From: CAVXXB01 sp963765585
GTDB taxonomy: Bacteria > Calditrichota > Calditrichia > JAJRVZ01
Direction: 5' to 3'
DNA length: 64,000 nt
NCBI GenBank assembly: GCA_963765585.1
Contig: CAVXXB010000002.1
Location: forward strand, 351,133-415,132
The notes below the pieces were generated by a model, which worked only from the letters and a program-made list of their open reading frames with translations, made no database searches and had not been told where the DNA came from. Numbering within the stretch: position 1 is the stretch's first letter; the number at the start of each line of letters is the position of its first letter. Shown piece after piece: positions 55,046 through 63,896 of the stretch. The position numbers were made by a program, and so were the translations under genes.

Positions 55046-56023
55046 CTACCCTGGCAGATTATCAACAGGGCTGCGGACGGCCATGGCTCCGCGTTGCAGG
55101 ACATGGGTATAGATCATTGTAGTTCGCACGTCTTTGTGTCCCAGCAGCGACTGCACGGTGCGAATATCATAGCCATTTTCCAGCAGATGGGTGGCAAAAC
55201 TGTGTCTGAGGGTGTGGCAACTGGCCTGCTTTGTTATCTCAGATTTTTTAACGGCCTGGCGTACCATTTTCTGTAAAATACTTTCTGATAAATGATGGCG
55301 GCGTTTTCGGCCGGTTCGCGGATCAACGGATAATTGTGAAGCGGGAAAGACATACTGCCATTTCCATTCCGTGCTGGCACCAATAAATTTTTTGCTTAAC
55401 GCCCGGGGCAGAAATACTTCACCATAGCCATCATGCAGATCCTGTCTGTGAATAATCTGGACCTTTTTAAATTGAAGTTTTAAGGGATCGGCATATTTTT
55501 GCGGCAGCATGGTTACCCGATCTTTATTTCCCTTTCCGTCACGCACCACGATATTCTGATATTTAAAATCGACATCTTTCACCCTCAGCCTGATACATTC
55601 CATGAGACGCAATCCCGAACCATACAGCAGTCCGGCCATAATTGCATATACGCCATCCAGATGTAAAAACACCTGCTCAACCTCACCGGGGGTGAGTACC
55701 ACGGGAAGTTTTTCGGTTGGCTTGGCACGCACATACTGTCCAAGATCATTCAGGTCTTTTTTAAGTACTTCGCGATATAAAAATATGAGCGAGTTGAGGG
55801 CCTGGTTTTGTGTGGCTGCTGAAACTTCGCGGTTAATTGCCAGGAAACTTAGGTAGCGACATATTTCCGGGGGGCCCATTATTTGGGGATGTTTTTTATT
55901 GTGGAACAGAACATAGCGTTTTATCCAGCTAAGATATGCCCGTTCAGTCCGGATACTCATATGTCTGATACGCATTTCCTGCCGTGCCTGATCGAGTAGT
56001 TTTATGTTTGACATTGGTATCAT
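55046..56023 (-). CDS. intI: Integron integrase IntI
   Basis: A tyrosine recombinase that catalyses attI x attC and attC x attC exchange. The 325-residue protein has an N-terminal SAM-like domain (SIRTERAYLSWIKRYVLFHN) and the catalytic core with Arg139 in YGSGLRLMECIRLRVKDVD, Lys164 region in DGKGNKDRVTML, His270 and Arg273 in CHTLRHSFATHLLENG, His296 in LLGHKDV and Tyr305 in TTMIYTHV. Between about 197 and 245 is the extra block VFLPRALSKKFIGASTEWKW with QYVFPASQLSVDPRTGRKRR, the integron-specific patch absent from phage integrases. ATG at 56023 has AAGGA 4 bases upstream. Opposite orientation to the cassettes is the classic layout. Confidence 0.93.
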   Translation of the reverse strand: MIPMSNIKLLDQARQEMRIRHMSIRTERAYLSWIKRYVLFHNKKHPQIMGPPEICRYLSFLAINREVSAATQNQALNSLIFLYREVLKKDLNDLGQYVRAKPTEKLPVVLTPGEVEQVFLHLDGVYAIMAGLLYGSGLRLMECIRLRVKDVDFKYQNIVVRDGKGNKDRVTMLPQKYADPLKLQFKKVQIIHRQDLHDGYGEVFLPRALSKKFIGASTEWKWQYVFPASQLSVDPRTGRKRRHHLSESILQKMVRQAVKKSEITKQASCHTLRHSFATHLLENGYDIRTVQSLLGHKDVRTTMIYTHVLQRGAMAVRSPVDNLPG

Positions 56024-56382
56024 TTTCCTTATATTCGATTATGACGTAAGGTTTCATAGATAAAGTTATGCAAAATCCGTTCCATGTTTTTTAATTGAGA
56101 CTAAAAAAATAAATGCGGAACACAGCTTAAGTACATCAGTTTGAATCATACCATAAAGTTTTGCAGCGGTGATAAGGGGGAATGTGTTATTCGAGCCAGG
56201 ATATCTGCATAGAATGATCCTGGATTATAATATTTTGTCTTACAATTGTATGGGGGGACAATGCTCACCATGTGGCTGAGGTGACGGAGTATTACCCAAA
56301 AGCGCACAGTTGTATTATTTTAATGAAATTTATAAACCGAGTCACTGATTTATTTCTTACTACGAAGACACCAAGCGTTTCA

Positions 56383-56445
56383 ATTAGGAATGAGGGATTA
56401 GGGATTAGGAATTAGGAGAGATTAGAGATTAGAGATTAGAGATTA
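56383..56445. repeat. Heptanucleotide repeat tract in the intI leader
   Basis: GGGATTAGGGATTAG and GAGATTAGAGATTAG units in 7-bp phase. The leader 56024-57136 (1.1 kb) is otherwise without a convincing gene; a TATAAT at 57028-57033 is a weak candidate for the cassette promoter. Confidence 0.8.
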
Positions 56446-56602
56446 ATAAGATGCAATATAACATTGCCAATGGCCAATGCTTAATTTAGCATCTCTCATT
56501 TCTAATTTTTATCTGAAATTTTGTGTCCTTATCGCGTAACTTCTGAATAGTCCAAGTAAAGTATATATTTAATTTTAATAACCTATTTTAAATCTTAAGA
56601 TT

Positions 56603-56653
56603 TGTGAACAAAAGTTCACATTTGGAACAATAATTCACATTTTGTGAATTATT
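56603..56653. promoter_or_regulatory. Two adjacent palindromes upstream of the cassette array
   Basis: TGTGAAC-AAAA-GTTCACA (56603-56620) and AATAATTCACA-TTT-TGTGAATTATT (56629-56653) share the GTGAA half-site. Their centres are about 30 bp apart. This looks like a paired operator; no binding protein can be named. Confidence 0.5.
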
Positions 56654-57099
56654 CATCACATAAATGACAAACATTGATTTTTGTTATATCATTGTAATTA
56701 TGGGAGTTACATGACTTTTAATTTCTGGCCGCATTTTTGCATATATAGAATCGTATTTTGGTATCAACAATGTGAATTATGTCACTTTGGGATGATCAAT
56801 AGTGGTGGGATAAGTTGTGACTCACCTGGCGGAGCAATAAAAGTGTTTATCAAAATCCAGGGAATGAAAACAAAATTTAACTTCATTTTTTTTGCATGAA
56901 ATTTTTCAACTTTGTCCTGATAGCAACACATCATTCTTTAAAGATCAGGTACTCGCTCCGCATATCATATTTAGGTCAGAATCATCATAAGGACAATGCA
57001 ATCGGGAATTAGTTGATTTTAAAAATATATAATGCATTTTGTCCGCATTTTATATATATTTTTTTCAGCACTTTATCTTTACTAATTCAACAATTTTTT

Positions 57100-57142
57100 G
57101 TGAGCAGTTTATTCACCCATTCCGCTCACTAATATGTTAGGC
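57100..57142 (+). other. Candidate attI recombination site
   Basis: The core GTTAGGC (57136-57142) has no attC-type left arm upstream (no CCTAAC-GCAAT-TAGCC series) and lies at the integrase-proximal end of the first cassette. GTGAGC (57100-57105) and GCTCAC (57124-57129) form an inverted repeat just upstream. Cleavage expected after G57136. The exact extent and any second integrase binding site are not determined. Confidence 0.65.
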
Positions 57143-57414
57143 GCAAAGCTCGCTAAATTTTTTAAAACTAAAATATTACTAATTGTAAAAAATAAAAATG
57201 ATTTATTGGCCCCTACTTCGAAAATTTTTTAGTAATTTCAGGGGCAAACTTTTTTGAAAATTTGGTAATAAGGATCGGGCAGTTTCTCGCAGTTCGGTGC
57301 CTTTATTCTAAAATGGCTTCACATAACGAAACCTGCTCCTTATCCGGTAGTTTAGTGCAATTAATCGCTTCGCTTTGTCGCTACTTCAAAAGCGTAGTTT
57401 GTATAAAAATGCTC
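57137..57414. other. First cassette: no ORF, hairpin near its start
   Basis: I found no ORF on either strand with a credible start and length. GCCCCT (57209-57214) and AGGGGC (57240-57245) pair around an AT-rich loop. The first about 105 bp recur almost unchanged at 63891-64000. It could be a promoter, a small RNA or a transcription terminator cassette; none is proven. Confidence 0.6.
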
Positions 57415-57503
57415 GCCTAACCATGCAATGTAGCCGACGCCTTCAGTACCGCTTCAGTTGTCGGATCGTGGATTTTGGCGCGGCTAATTGCCAGTCGTTA
57501 GGG
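57415..57503 (+). other. attC site 1
   Basis: Left end GCCTAACCATGCAATGTAGC, right end CGGCTAATTGCC and GTTAGGG. Arms pair: CCTAAC with GTTAGG, GCAAT with ATTGC, TAGCCG with CGGCTA, CGCC with GGCG, leaving a G and an A extrahelical. 89 bp. Confidence 0.88.
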
Positions 57504-57629
57504 GCTTAGTTGCTTATGTCAATCGGGCGGCCTCCAATGTTGACGAAAAAATGAATTATCAATATATACTTTATAATCACTCAAAATTTCACACATTCGT
57601 GTAACAATTATTATTAATACAAGCAACAG

Positions 57630-57881
57630 ATGTCTACATCTGTACTTGAATATATAATTTATGAATTTGAGGATTATCATGACTTCATTGATGGATTTAA
57701 GAAAAAGTTGCTAGGCTTATACTGCGTAATACCTTTCACTCACAAAGGTGGTTTAGGAAATCTAACGACTAGACTGAGTGAGAAAAGGGAAATACATACG
57801 TGGGCTCGGGATAATTCTGATAGATTCCGTGAAGAATTAAATGAAATTATTAATACCCTTGATCAAATTATCGGTAATTAA
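57630..57881 (+). CDS. Small cassette protein of unknown function
   Basis: The 83-residue product (MSTSVLEYIIYEFEDYHDF start) has no recognised family, signal peptide or membrane helix; it is acidic with helical character in its last third (FREELNEIINTLDQII). There is no strong Shine-Dalgarno sequence before the ATG. It is the only ORF of cassette 2, ending 24 bp before attC2, as is normal for integron cassettes. The absence of homology I can name is not evidence of novelty. Confidence 0.65.
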   Translation: MSTSVLEYIIYEFEDYHDFIDGFKKKLLGLYCVIPFTHKGGLGNLTTRLSEKREIHTWARDNSDRFREELNEIINTLDQIIGN

Positions 57882-57905
57882 TAATTCCAATCAAAGCCAT
57901 GCAGC

Positions 57906-58001
57906 CCCTAACAATGCGCTGTAGTGGACGCTCACAACTCCGGCTTCCGTTTTCTTTTTCAATCGCATGGCGTTGGCGCCGCTAATTGCCGGCCGTTAGG
58001 T
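57906..58001 (+). other. attC site 2
   Basis: CCCTAAC and GTTAGGT ends; TAGTGG pairs with CCGCTA through a T.G wobble; the GCAAT arm is changed to GCGCT, so this stem is partly weakened. 96 bp. Confidence 0.85.
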
Positions 58002-58031
58002 GTTTTAAATCAAAAGAAGGAGATAAATCTT

Positions 58032-60480
58032 ATGTTCCAGTTAAAATATCATTTTTTATTATTCGTTCTTATGGTATTTCTATCGAATCACTTATCCTTT
58101 GGGCAATTGCCTTTTACCGAACATGTAATTGTTGGTGGATCACTTCGATCTATTAGTCCTGAATCCGTAATCTCAGCAGATTTAGATAATGATGGAGATA
58201 TCGATATTTTGAGTGCATCAACTTCCGATGCAATTATTTGGTTTGAAAACAACGGTGATGAGTATTTTAAACCTACTTTGATTGATGGTGCACGTAATGC
58301 AACAATCGCAATTCCTTTTGATCTCGATCAAGATGGTGACTTAGATATTCTATCAGCATCCTCGAAATTTGTGTGGTATGACAATATTAATAATTCTTAC
58401 ACAGAGAGAATAATTTCTCCTTACTTATCGATATATGCGGTTCATCCAATTGATATTGATTTAGATGAAGACATTGATTTACTAGTGAGCACCGGAGCTG
58501 ATAAAATTATGAAACTGTATGAAAATGACGGACAACAAAATTTTACAGAAAAAACAATAGCTAGCGACGCGAATCAAATTTTTTCAATTATATCATTCGA
58601 CATTGATGGTGACCAGGATGATGATATTGTAACATCGTCATCAACATTAGGAGAACTTGTTTTATGGGAAAATCAAGGAAGTTTGAATTTTAATAAGATT
58701 ATCATCGTAGATAGCGCACAGGCTATTCAAAAGCCATACTTAATTGATCTCGATAAAGATGGTGATACTGATATTATTACAGCCAAATGGAATTCTAATA
58801 CAATAGATTGGTATGAAAACCTAGGTGGTAGAAACTTTAGTGAGCATATTATTGACCAAGACATGACTTTCGCTTCTGCTGTATTTGCTAGTGATATTGA
58901 TAAAGATGGGTATATAGATGTAATTGCTTCTTCCAATAACAAAAATATTATCAATTGGTATAAAAATGACGGTCAGCAAGTTTTTACTTCTCAACAAATT
59001 ACAAATAATGTCTCAGGTGTAAATTCAATCCACGTTGTCGATTTGGAAGATGATGGAGATTTAGATGTATTATCTGCTTCACATAAAGATAATAAAATTG
59101 CCTGGTTTGAAAATGATGGTCAACAAAATTATACCGAACATAATTTAACTGAAAGAGCTGAAGGGGCATCTTCTGTCTATGCAATAGATATTGATGGAGA
59201 TTCTGATATCGATTTATTGTCTTCTTCAAAAAATGATGACAAAATAAATTGGTATGAAAATGTTGGAGACTTTTATTTTAATGTACATAACATATCAACA
59301 ACCGCAGATGGAGCCAATCATGTATTTGCAGTAGATATTGATGGTGATCAAGATATCGATGTTCTATCTGCATCTGATGATGATCGAAAGATTGCAATAT
59401 ATGAAAATGATGGTAACTACAATTTTCAAAATCATTTAATTGCCGATTACATTAATAGTGCAAAATCAGTTACAACCTCTGATATTGATGGTGATGGTGA
59501 CTTGGATATAATAGCGGGATCCAGAGATGATGAACTTTATTGGTTTGAAAATAATGGACTAAACACGTTTGTCGAGCATATAATTGATTACTATGCTGAA
59601 AGACCATACTATGTAAATCCAATCGATTTTGATAAAGATAATGATATTGATATTATTACTGCATCAGCCAAGCAAAACAGGATAATATTCTATGAAAATG
59701 ACGGCAGTGAAAATTTTAAAATTAATTATATTACTACTAGTTTAAATAATCCTAAATGTAATACAGTTGTGGATTTTGATAATGATAATGATTTTGATAT
59801 TATAGCATTCTCAGATTCTGATGGTAAGATACTGTGGTATAAGAATAATGGTGGACTAAATTTTGAGGAAATAGTTATAGATGATGAAGCTGGTGGGGTA
59901 GCTCATTTATTTTCAATTGACATTGACAATGATGATGATTTTGATATTATTGCATGTCAGTTTAATTTAGAATCTGATGATATTATTGTTTACTATGAAA
60001 ATAAACTGCCAATAACTCCTGATCTAAAACAAAACACAAGTGATTTTTTAAAACATGAAATATCTAAAAATGTATGGTGCCCAAGTCTATGTTTATGCTT
60101 GCGATATTGATAATGATGGAGATATAGATGTGTTATCTGCCTCAGCATGTGATAATAAGATTTCCTTGTTTGAGAACCTTTCGCCGACAAATATTTCAAT
60201 GAATGAAAAAAGAAATTTTAAATTAAATTTATTTGAGAATTATCCAAATCCATTTAATCCGATTACTCGAATCAGATTTTCAATTCCACAAACAGAACTT
60301 GTTAATATCTCGGTATACAATATACTTGGGCAAAAAATAAGGGTATTAGTAAATAGAATTTTTAATAGCGGACAACATGAAATATCATTTAATGCTTCCA
60401 ATCTTTCAAATGGCTCCTATTATTATAGACTGCAAGTGGGTAATCATGCCGAGGTTAAAAAAATGATTCTTAGTAAGTGA
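58032..60480 (+). CDS. Secreted FG-GAP/VCBS-repeat propeller protein with Por-type sorting tail (cassette gene, frameshifted)
   Basis: ATG at 58032 has AGGAG upstream and opens a signal peptide (MFQLKYHFLLFVLMVFL, cleavage near SFGQ). Fourteen repeats with the calcium-binding motif DxDxDGDxDI (for example DLDNDGDIDILSAS, DIDGDGDLDIIAG) fill about residues 40-720. The frame breaks in A5 at 60066-60070; the next frame continues with YGAQVYVYACDIDNDGDIDV and the sorting domain NYPNPFNPITRIRF, SVYNILGQKIRVL, SYYYRLQVGNHAEVKKMIL. The span is 3k+1. It is probably exported by a T9SS-like system to the surface. An extra in-frame GTG at 57924 is in attC2 and rejected. Confidence 0.85.
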
Positions 60481-60491
60481 ATTATAAAAAC

Positions 60492-60588
60492 ACCTAACCA
60501 TGCAATGTAGCCGACGCCCACAGCTACGGCTTCCGGTTTTCTTTATCAATCGCATAGCGTCGGCGCGGCTAATTGCCGACCGTTAGGC
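60492..60588 (+). other. attC site 3
   Basis: CCTAACCATGCAATGTAGCC and CGGCTAATTGCCGACC with GTTAGGC; TAGCCG/CGGCTA as in attC1. 97 bp; centre resembles attC2. Confidence 0.88.
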
Positions 60589-60650
60589 CAACATAATCAT
60601 TATTAAAAGTTCTATCATCATATGAATCTTTAAACAATTTGTGAGGTAAA

Positions 60651-61180
60651 ATGATGTCAAAAATGTTGGTTTCATTGCTTTCAGTACTTTTACTTGTAGT
60701 TCTTCTCTTTTTACGATATCGTGTAATTCGAATGATCCTCAAGATCCCATTAAAACCAGACTTTTGTATGTTACTATTAGCGATGAATCACATCACTTAG
60801 GTGATAATGAGGGCAGTGAGGGCACAGAATTTTCAGCAAATTTTGAAACTACATTATCATATGAAATTGCTATTCTATCAATAACATTTCTTTTTCCAAA
60901 TGATGCTGGACAAAGCGGACCTGAAATTGATTCTCCTCCTGAGATACAAATAAATGGCCAAAAGGTTGGCTTATCAGTTTCAGACTTTCAGAAAATTCTG
61001 AATGCATCTCTGTTAATCGCGAATATGATTGTGATATTACCATTTTTATCGGGATTGCTCATCACATTAAAAATTGGAAATAATACGATTCGCATAATAT
61101 CCAAAGGCGCAGCACACGATGGTGATGATGACTTTGTATTTACTAATCTCAAAATAGAATTGACAAATAATAGCGTCTAG
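60651..61180 (+). CDS. Small lipoprotein of cassette 4 (frameshifted in the signal peptide)
   Basis: GTGAGGT lies before two ATGs at 60651 and 60654. The first frame gives MMSKMLVSLLSVLLLVVLLF, a hydrophobic leader, then goes out of frame in T5 at 60708-60712. The second frame continues with TISCNSNDPQDPIKTRLLYV, a lipobox followed by the mature part (through YVTISDESHHLGDN), to a stop at 61180. One base more in the T run would give LLFFTISC. About 176 residues after repair; a hydrophobic stretch (LIANMIVILPFLSGLLITL) and a C-terminal beta region (IGNNTIRIISKG) follow. No family recognised. Confidence 0.6.
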
Positions 61181-61193
61181 GCGAGAAATGTTG

Positions 61194-61283
61194 GCCTAAC
61201 CATGCAATGTAGCGGACGCTTTCAGCTACGCTTCAAGACGTCCGGGGGAAAGGCTCAGCGCCGCTAATTGCCGACCGTTAGGG
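61194..61283 (+). other. attC site 4
   Basis: GCCTAAC left end, TAGCGG pairs with CCGCTA, right end GTTAGGG. 90 bp. Confidence 0.88.
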
Positions 61284-61422
61284 GGCAAATGTAATAACTC
61301 GCAGAATTCTACCTGCTCTTAATTTTTTAGTAACATTTCAAAACAATATATTTTCAATAACTTACCAACATAAATATGAGTCATGCTTAGATTTTCCATA
61401 GAATCTTATTATGGAGTTTATT

Positions 61423-63645
61423 ATGAAGTCTAAAACTTCATTAGTTTTCGTATTAATTATTTATAAAATCATCTTTTCTCAAACTTTAATTTACCCAACT
61501 TTCCCGACTGATAAAGTAACGGATGTAACTATGCTAGGAGAAGGTGAGATAGTATTAATTAATGAAGGTGGTAGTATTTTTAAATCGTATGATTCCGGAA
61601 CCACATGGACATTAAAAAAGCATTTTCAGGGATGTTCCTTAAAGGAAATGAAATTTTTGAATGATCAAACTGGATTTGTTATACCTGAATGGAGGAATAT
61701 AGAATCAAATGAAGGAATAATATACACAACAGACGGTGGAGAAATCTGGTCTTCACACAATATAAATGTCTATGACGCAATTACATTTATGCCCTTATCC
61801 GAGTCTGTGATGCTAAAGTCCACTTGGGATGGAGTAATTCTTCGGCTGGATAATTTTTACGGAGTTTGGGATACCACGTATCAAATGCCAGTATATGTAG
61901 AAGATTATGGCGAATTGGGTGAAGTTGAAATATCTTACGGTGATATAGTTAAATTTGAAGTGCTACCGTCTGGTCGCGTGCTTGCACTGTGTGTAAATGA
62001 TCAGGCCGATTTCCTTGATGATTCGCTAACCTTTGTCTTAAAAAGTGATGATTTGGGATTGACCTGGGAGACTATTTGGCAAGGATTGACATTTATTGCC
62101 AGTGATATGTCATTTGCGAATAATGAGACAGGATGGATCGGTGCAAATAAGAATATAGCACGTACATCTGATGGCGGTTATTCCTGGGAAGTCGCAGCGT
62201 TTTCAGAATTGAATTACGATATTAAACAGATTTTCACAGTTGATGAAAATAATCTTTTTGCTAAAACTTATGGTAGTTCCATACAGCAGTACTTGATTAG
62301 TAATGATTCCGGCGATTCTTGGACTACCATAATCATTGATTCTATCTCAGGCGAGTTTGAATTTTATTTTGCCAATGCCACTGAAGGATATTTATATGGT
62401 GATGATTTATTTAGAACGATTGACGGCGGGAGAAACTGGATTCGAATTGATAAATCATTGAAAGATAGAATATTTAACGTTGAATTTATTAGCACCTTGG
62501 AGGGGTTTGCCAATGGCTATGAAGGATTATACAGAACCCATGATGGCGGAAATACATGGACACTTTCTTTTGTATTTCCTGGTGGTGGGGCAAATATTGA
62601 AATGACTAACGATAGTATCGGTTGGCTGAAAAATTATTATTATCTGTTTAAAACTATTGATGGTGGTGAAAATTGGCAGGAAGTTTCCCTACCACTGAGT
62701 ACAGGATATGGTGGTGGAATGTCTTTCTATGATGATAAATTTGGAATCATTCATAGCAAATATGAGGGCGATATTTATGCACATTATATAACATTTAATG
62801 GCGGTAGTAGCTGGTCAAGAAGAGCAAAGGACAAAACACTGGCAGAGGCGAGATTTGATAATATTCAGATTGTTGACCCAGAACATATTTATGGAATTAA
62901 CAGAGTGGGGCTCTGGTTATCAGAGGATACCGTCAAATCATGGCGTAAAATCTATGATCCAGAGGATAGATTTTATGGCACTTATGCATTTAATTTTTAT
63001 GATCTTAACCATGGTCTGCTAATCGCTTCGTACTTTGATGGTCTTTTTACGGTGGACGGAGGTCAGACGTGGCATAGATATTCAAAACCAGTAGGAACCG
63101 GGACCGCAGATTGTATTATCCTCGGCCCTGATGCACATTCAGATTACAGAACTCTGGAGATTGGCTCAGATGGAACGATGATTCAATGCCATTTTAATCC
63201 GGATGGAATTATTACCTTTACAAATGTTTTACCTACTTTTACAAAAAATAATTTGTATGAGATAGAAGTCTTCATGGAAAACCAAATTGCTAAGGTCTGG
63301 ATTGTTGGAGACGGCTTTACGGTACTGAATGGGAGCTTTGGAAGAATTTATACTGCGGTTGATTTTTCTTTGAGTCACCCAAAGCATTTTAATTTAGAAC
63401 AAAATTATCCTAATCCTTTTAATTCCGGTACCGTAATTCCCTATTTTATCGAAGAACCGAACCATGTAAGATTGGTTATCTATAATATATTAGGTGAAAA
63501 GATCCGGAATCTTATTGATGAGTTTCAACAGACAGGTTATCACCGTATAAACTTTGATGGATCAAAATTACCAAGCGGTTTGTACTTCTACACGATTAGA
63601 AGCGGCAAGTATGCCGATTCAAAAAAAATGATTCTCATGCGCTAA
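61423..63645 (+). CDS. Secreted YCF48/BNR-type propeller protein with Por-type sorting tail (cassette gene)
   Basis: ATG at 61423 has GGAG upstream and opens a signal peptide (MKSKTSLVFVLIIYKIIFSQ). About ten BNR/YCF48-like repeats follow, with the DGG-x-x-W pattern in TTDGGEIWSS, TSDGGYSWE, TIDGGRNWI, THDGGNTWT and TVDGGQTWHRY. The C terminus is the sorting domain NYPNPFNSGTVIPYFI, VIYNILGEKIRNLI, GLYFYTIRSGKYADSKKMIL. 740 residues, no frameshift seen. It is cassette 5, more than 2 kb, and probably exported to the cell surface. Confidence 0.85.
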   Translation: MKSKTSLVFVLIIYKIIFSQTLIYPTFPTDKVTDVTMLGEGEIVLINEGGSIFKSYDSGTTWTLKKHFQGCSLKEMKFLNDQTGFVIPEWRNIESNEGIIYTTDGGEIWSSHNINVYDAITFMPLSESVMLKSTWDGVILRLDNFYGVWDTTYQMPVYVEDYGELGEVEISYGDIVKFEVLPSGRVLALCVNDQADFLDDSLTFVLKSDDLGLTWETIWQGLTFIASDMSFANNETGWIGANKNIARTSDGGYSWEVAAFSELNYDIKQIFTVDENNLFAKTYGSSIQQYLISNDSGDSWTTIIIDSISGEFEFYFANATEGYLYGDDLFRTIDGGRNWIRIDKSLKDRIFNVEFISTLEGFANGYEGLYRTHDGGNTWTLSFVFPGGGANIEMTNDSIGWLKNYYYLFKTIDGGENWQEVSLPLSTGYGGGMSFYDDKFGIIHSKYEGDIYAHYITFNGGSSWSRRAKDKTLAEARFDNIQIVDPEHIYGINRVGLWLSEDTVKSWRKIYDPEDRFYGTYAFNFYDLNHGLLIASYFDGLFTVDGGQTWHRYSKPVGTGTADCIILGPDAHSDYRTLEIGSDGTMIQCHFNPDGIITFTNVLPTFTKNNLYEIEVFMENQIAKVWIVGDGFTVLNGSFGRIYTAVDFSLSHPKHFNLEQNYPNPFNSGTVIPYFIEEPNHVRLVIYNILGEKIRNLIDEFQQTGYHRINFDGSKLPSGLYFYTIRSGKYADSKKMILMR

Positions 63646-63761
63646 AATATGTAGCACTAATTTCATTTACTACACCATTAACTGCCGTTGTCGAGGTATA
63701 AATTGGAGAATTAATAAAAACTAGTCTTGTGGTGGGTCCTGGGAATCGAGCGAAATAAATA

Positions 63762-63780
63762 TATTTTAATCCTTAAAATA
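63762..63780. other. AT hairpin between cassette gene 5 and attC5
   Basis: TATTTTAA-TCC-TTAAAATA is a perfect 8-bp stem with a 3-base loop. It may slow or end transcription but lacks a T run on the plus strand; it is only an observation. Confidence 0.35.
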
Positions 63781-63804
63781 AATATATTGGAAGTTATAAT
63801 TGCC

Positions 63805-63896
63805 CCCTAACAATGCAATGTAGTGGACGCCTTCAGTGCTACGCTTCAAGACTTCTACTGGCCGGGCCCGGCGCCACTAATTGCCGACCGTTAGGC
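63805..63896 (+). other. attC site 5
   Basis: CCCTAAC left end; TAGTGG pairs with CCACTA (a double change relative to attC1); right end GTTAGGC. 92 bp. Confidence 0.88.

Noticed and set aside
56681..56899. 72-residue ORF in the intI leader
   Set aside because: Composition is AT-rich and unlike a protein, no domain is visible, and only a weak GGGAG lies before an internal ATG at 56711.
57924..58031. Upstream extension of the FG-GAP protein from a GTG
   Set aside because: This part lies inside attC2; ATG at 58032 has AGGAG and a signal peptide.
60764..61180. Cassette 4 ORF taken as a soluble 138-residue protein
   Set aside because: The in-frame upstream sequence with a lipobox (TISC) and a hydrophobic leader in the adjacent frame indicate a longer lipoprotein with a missing base.
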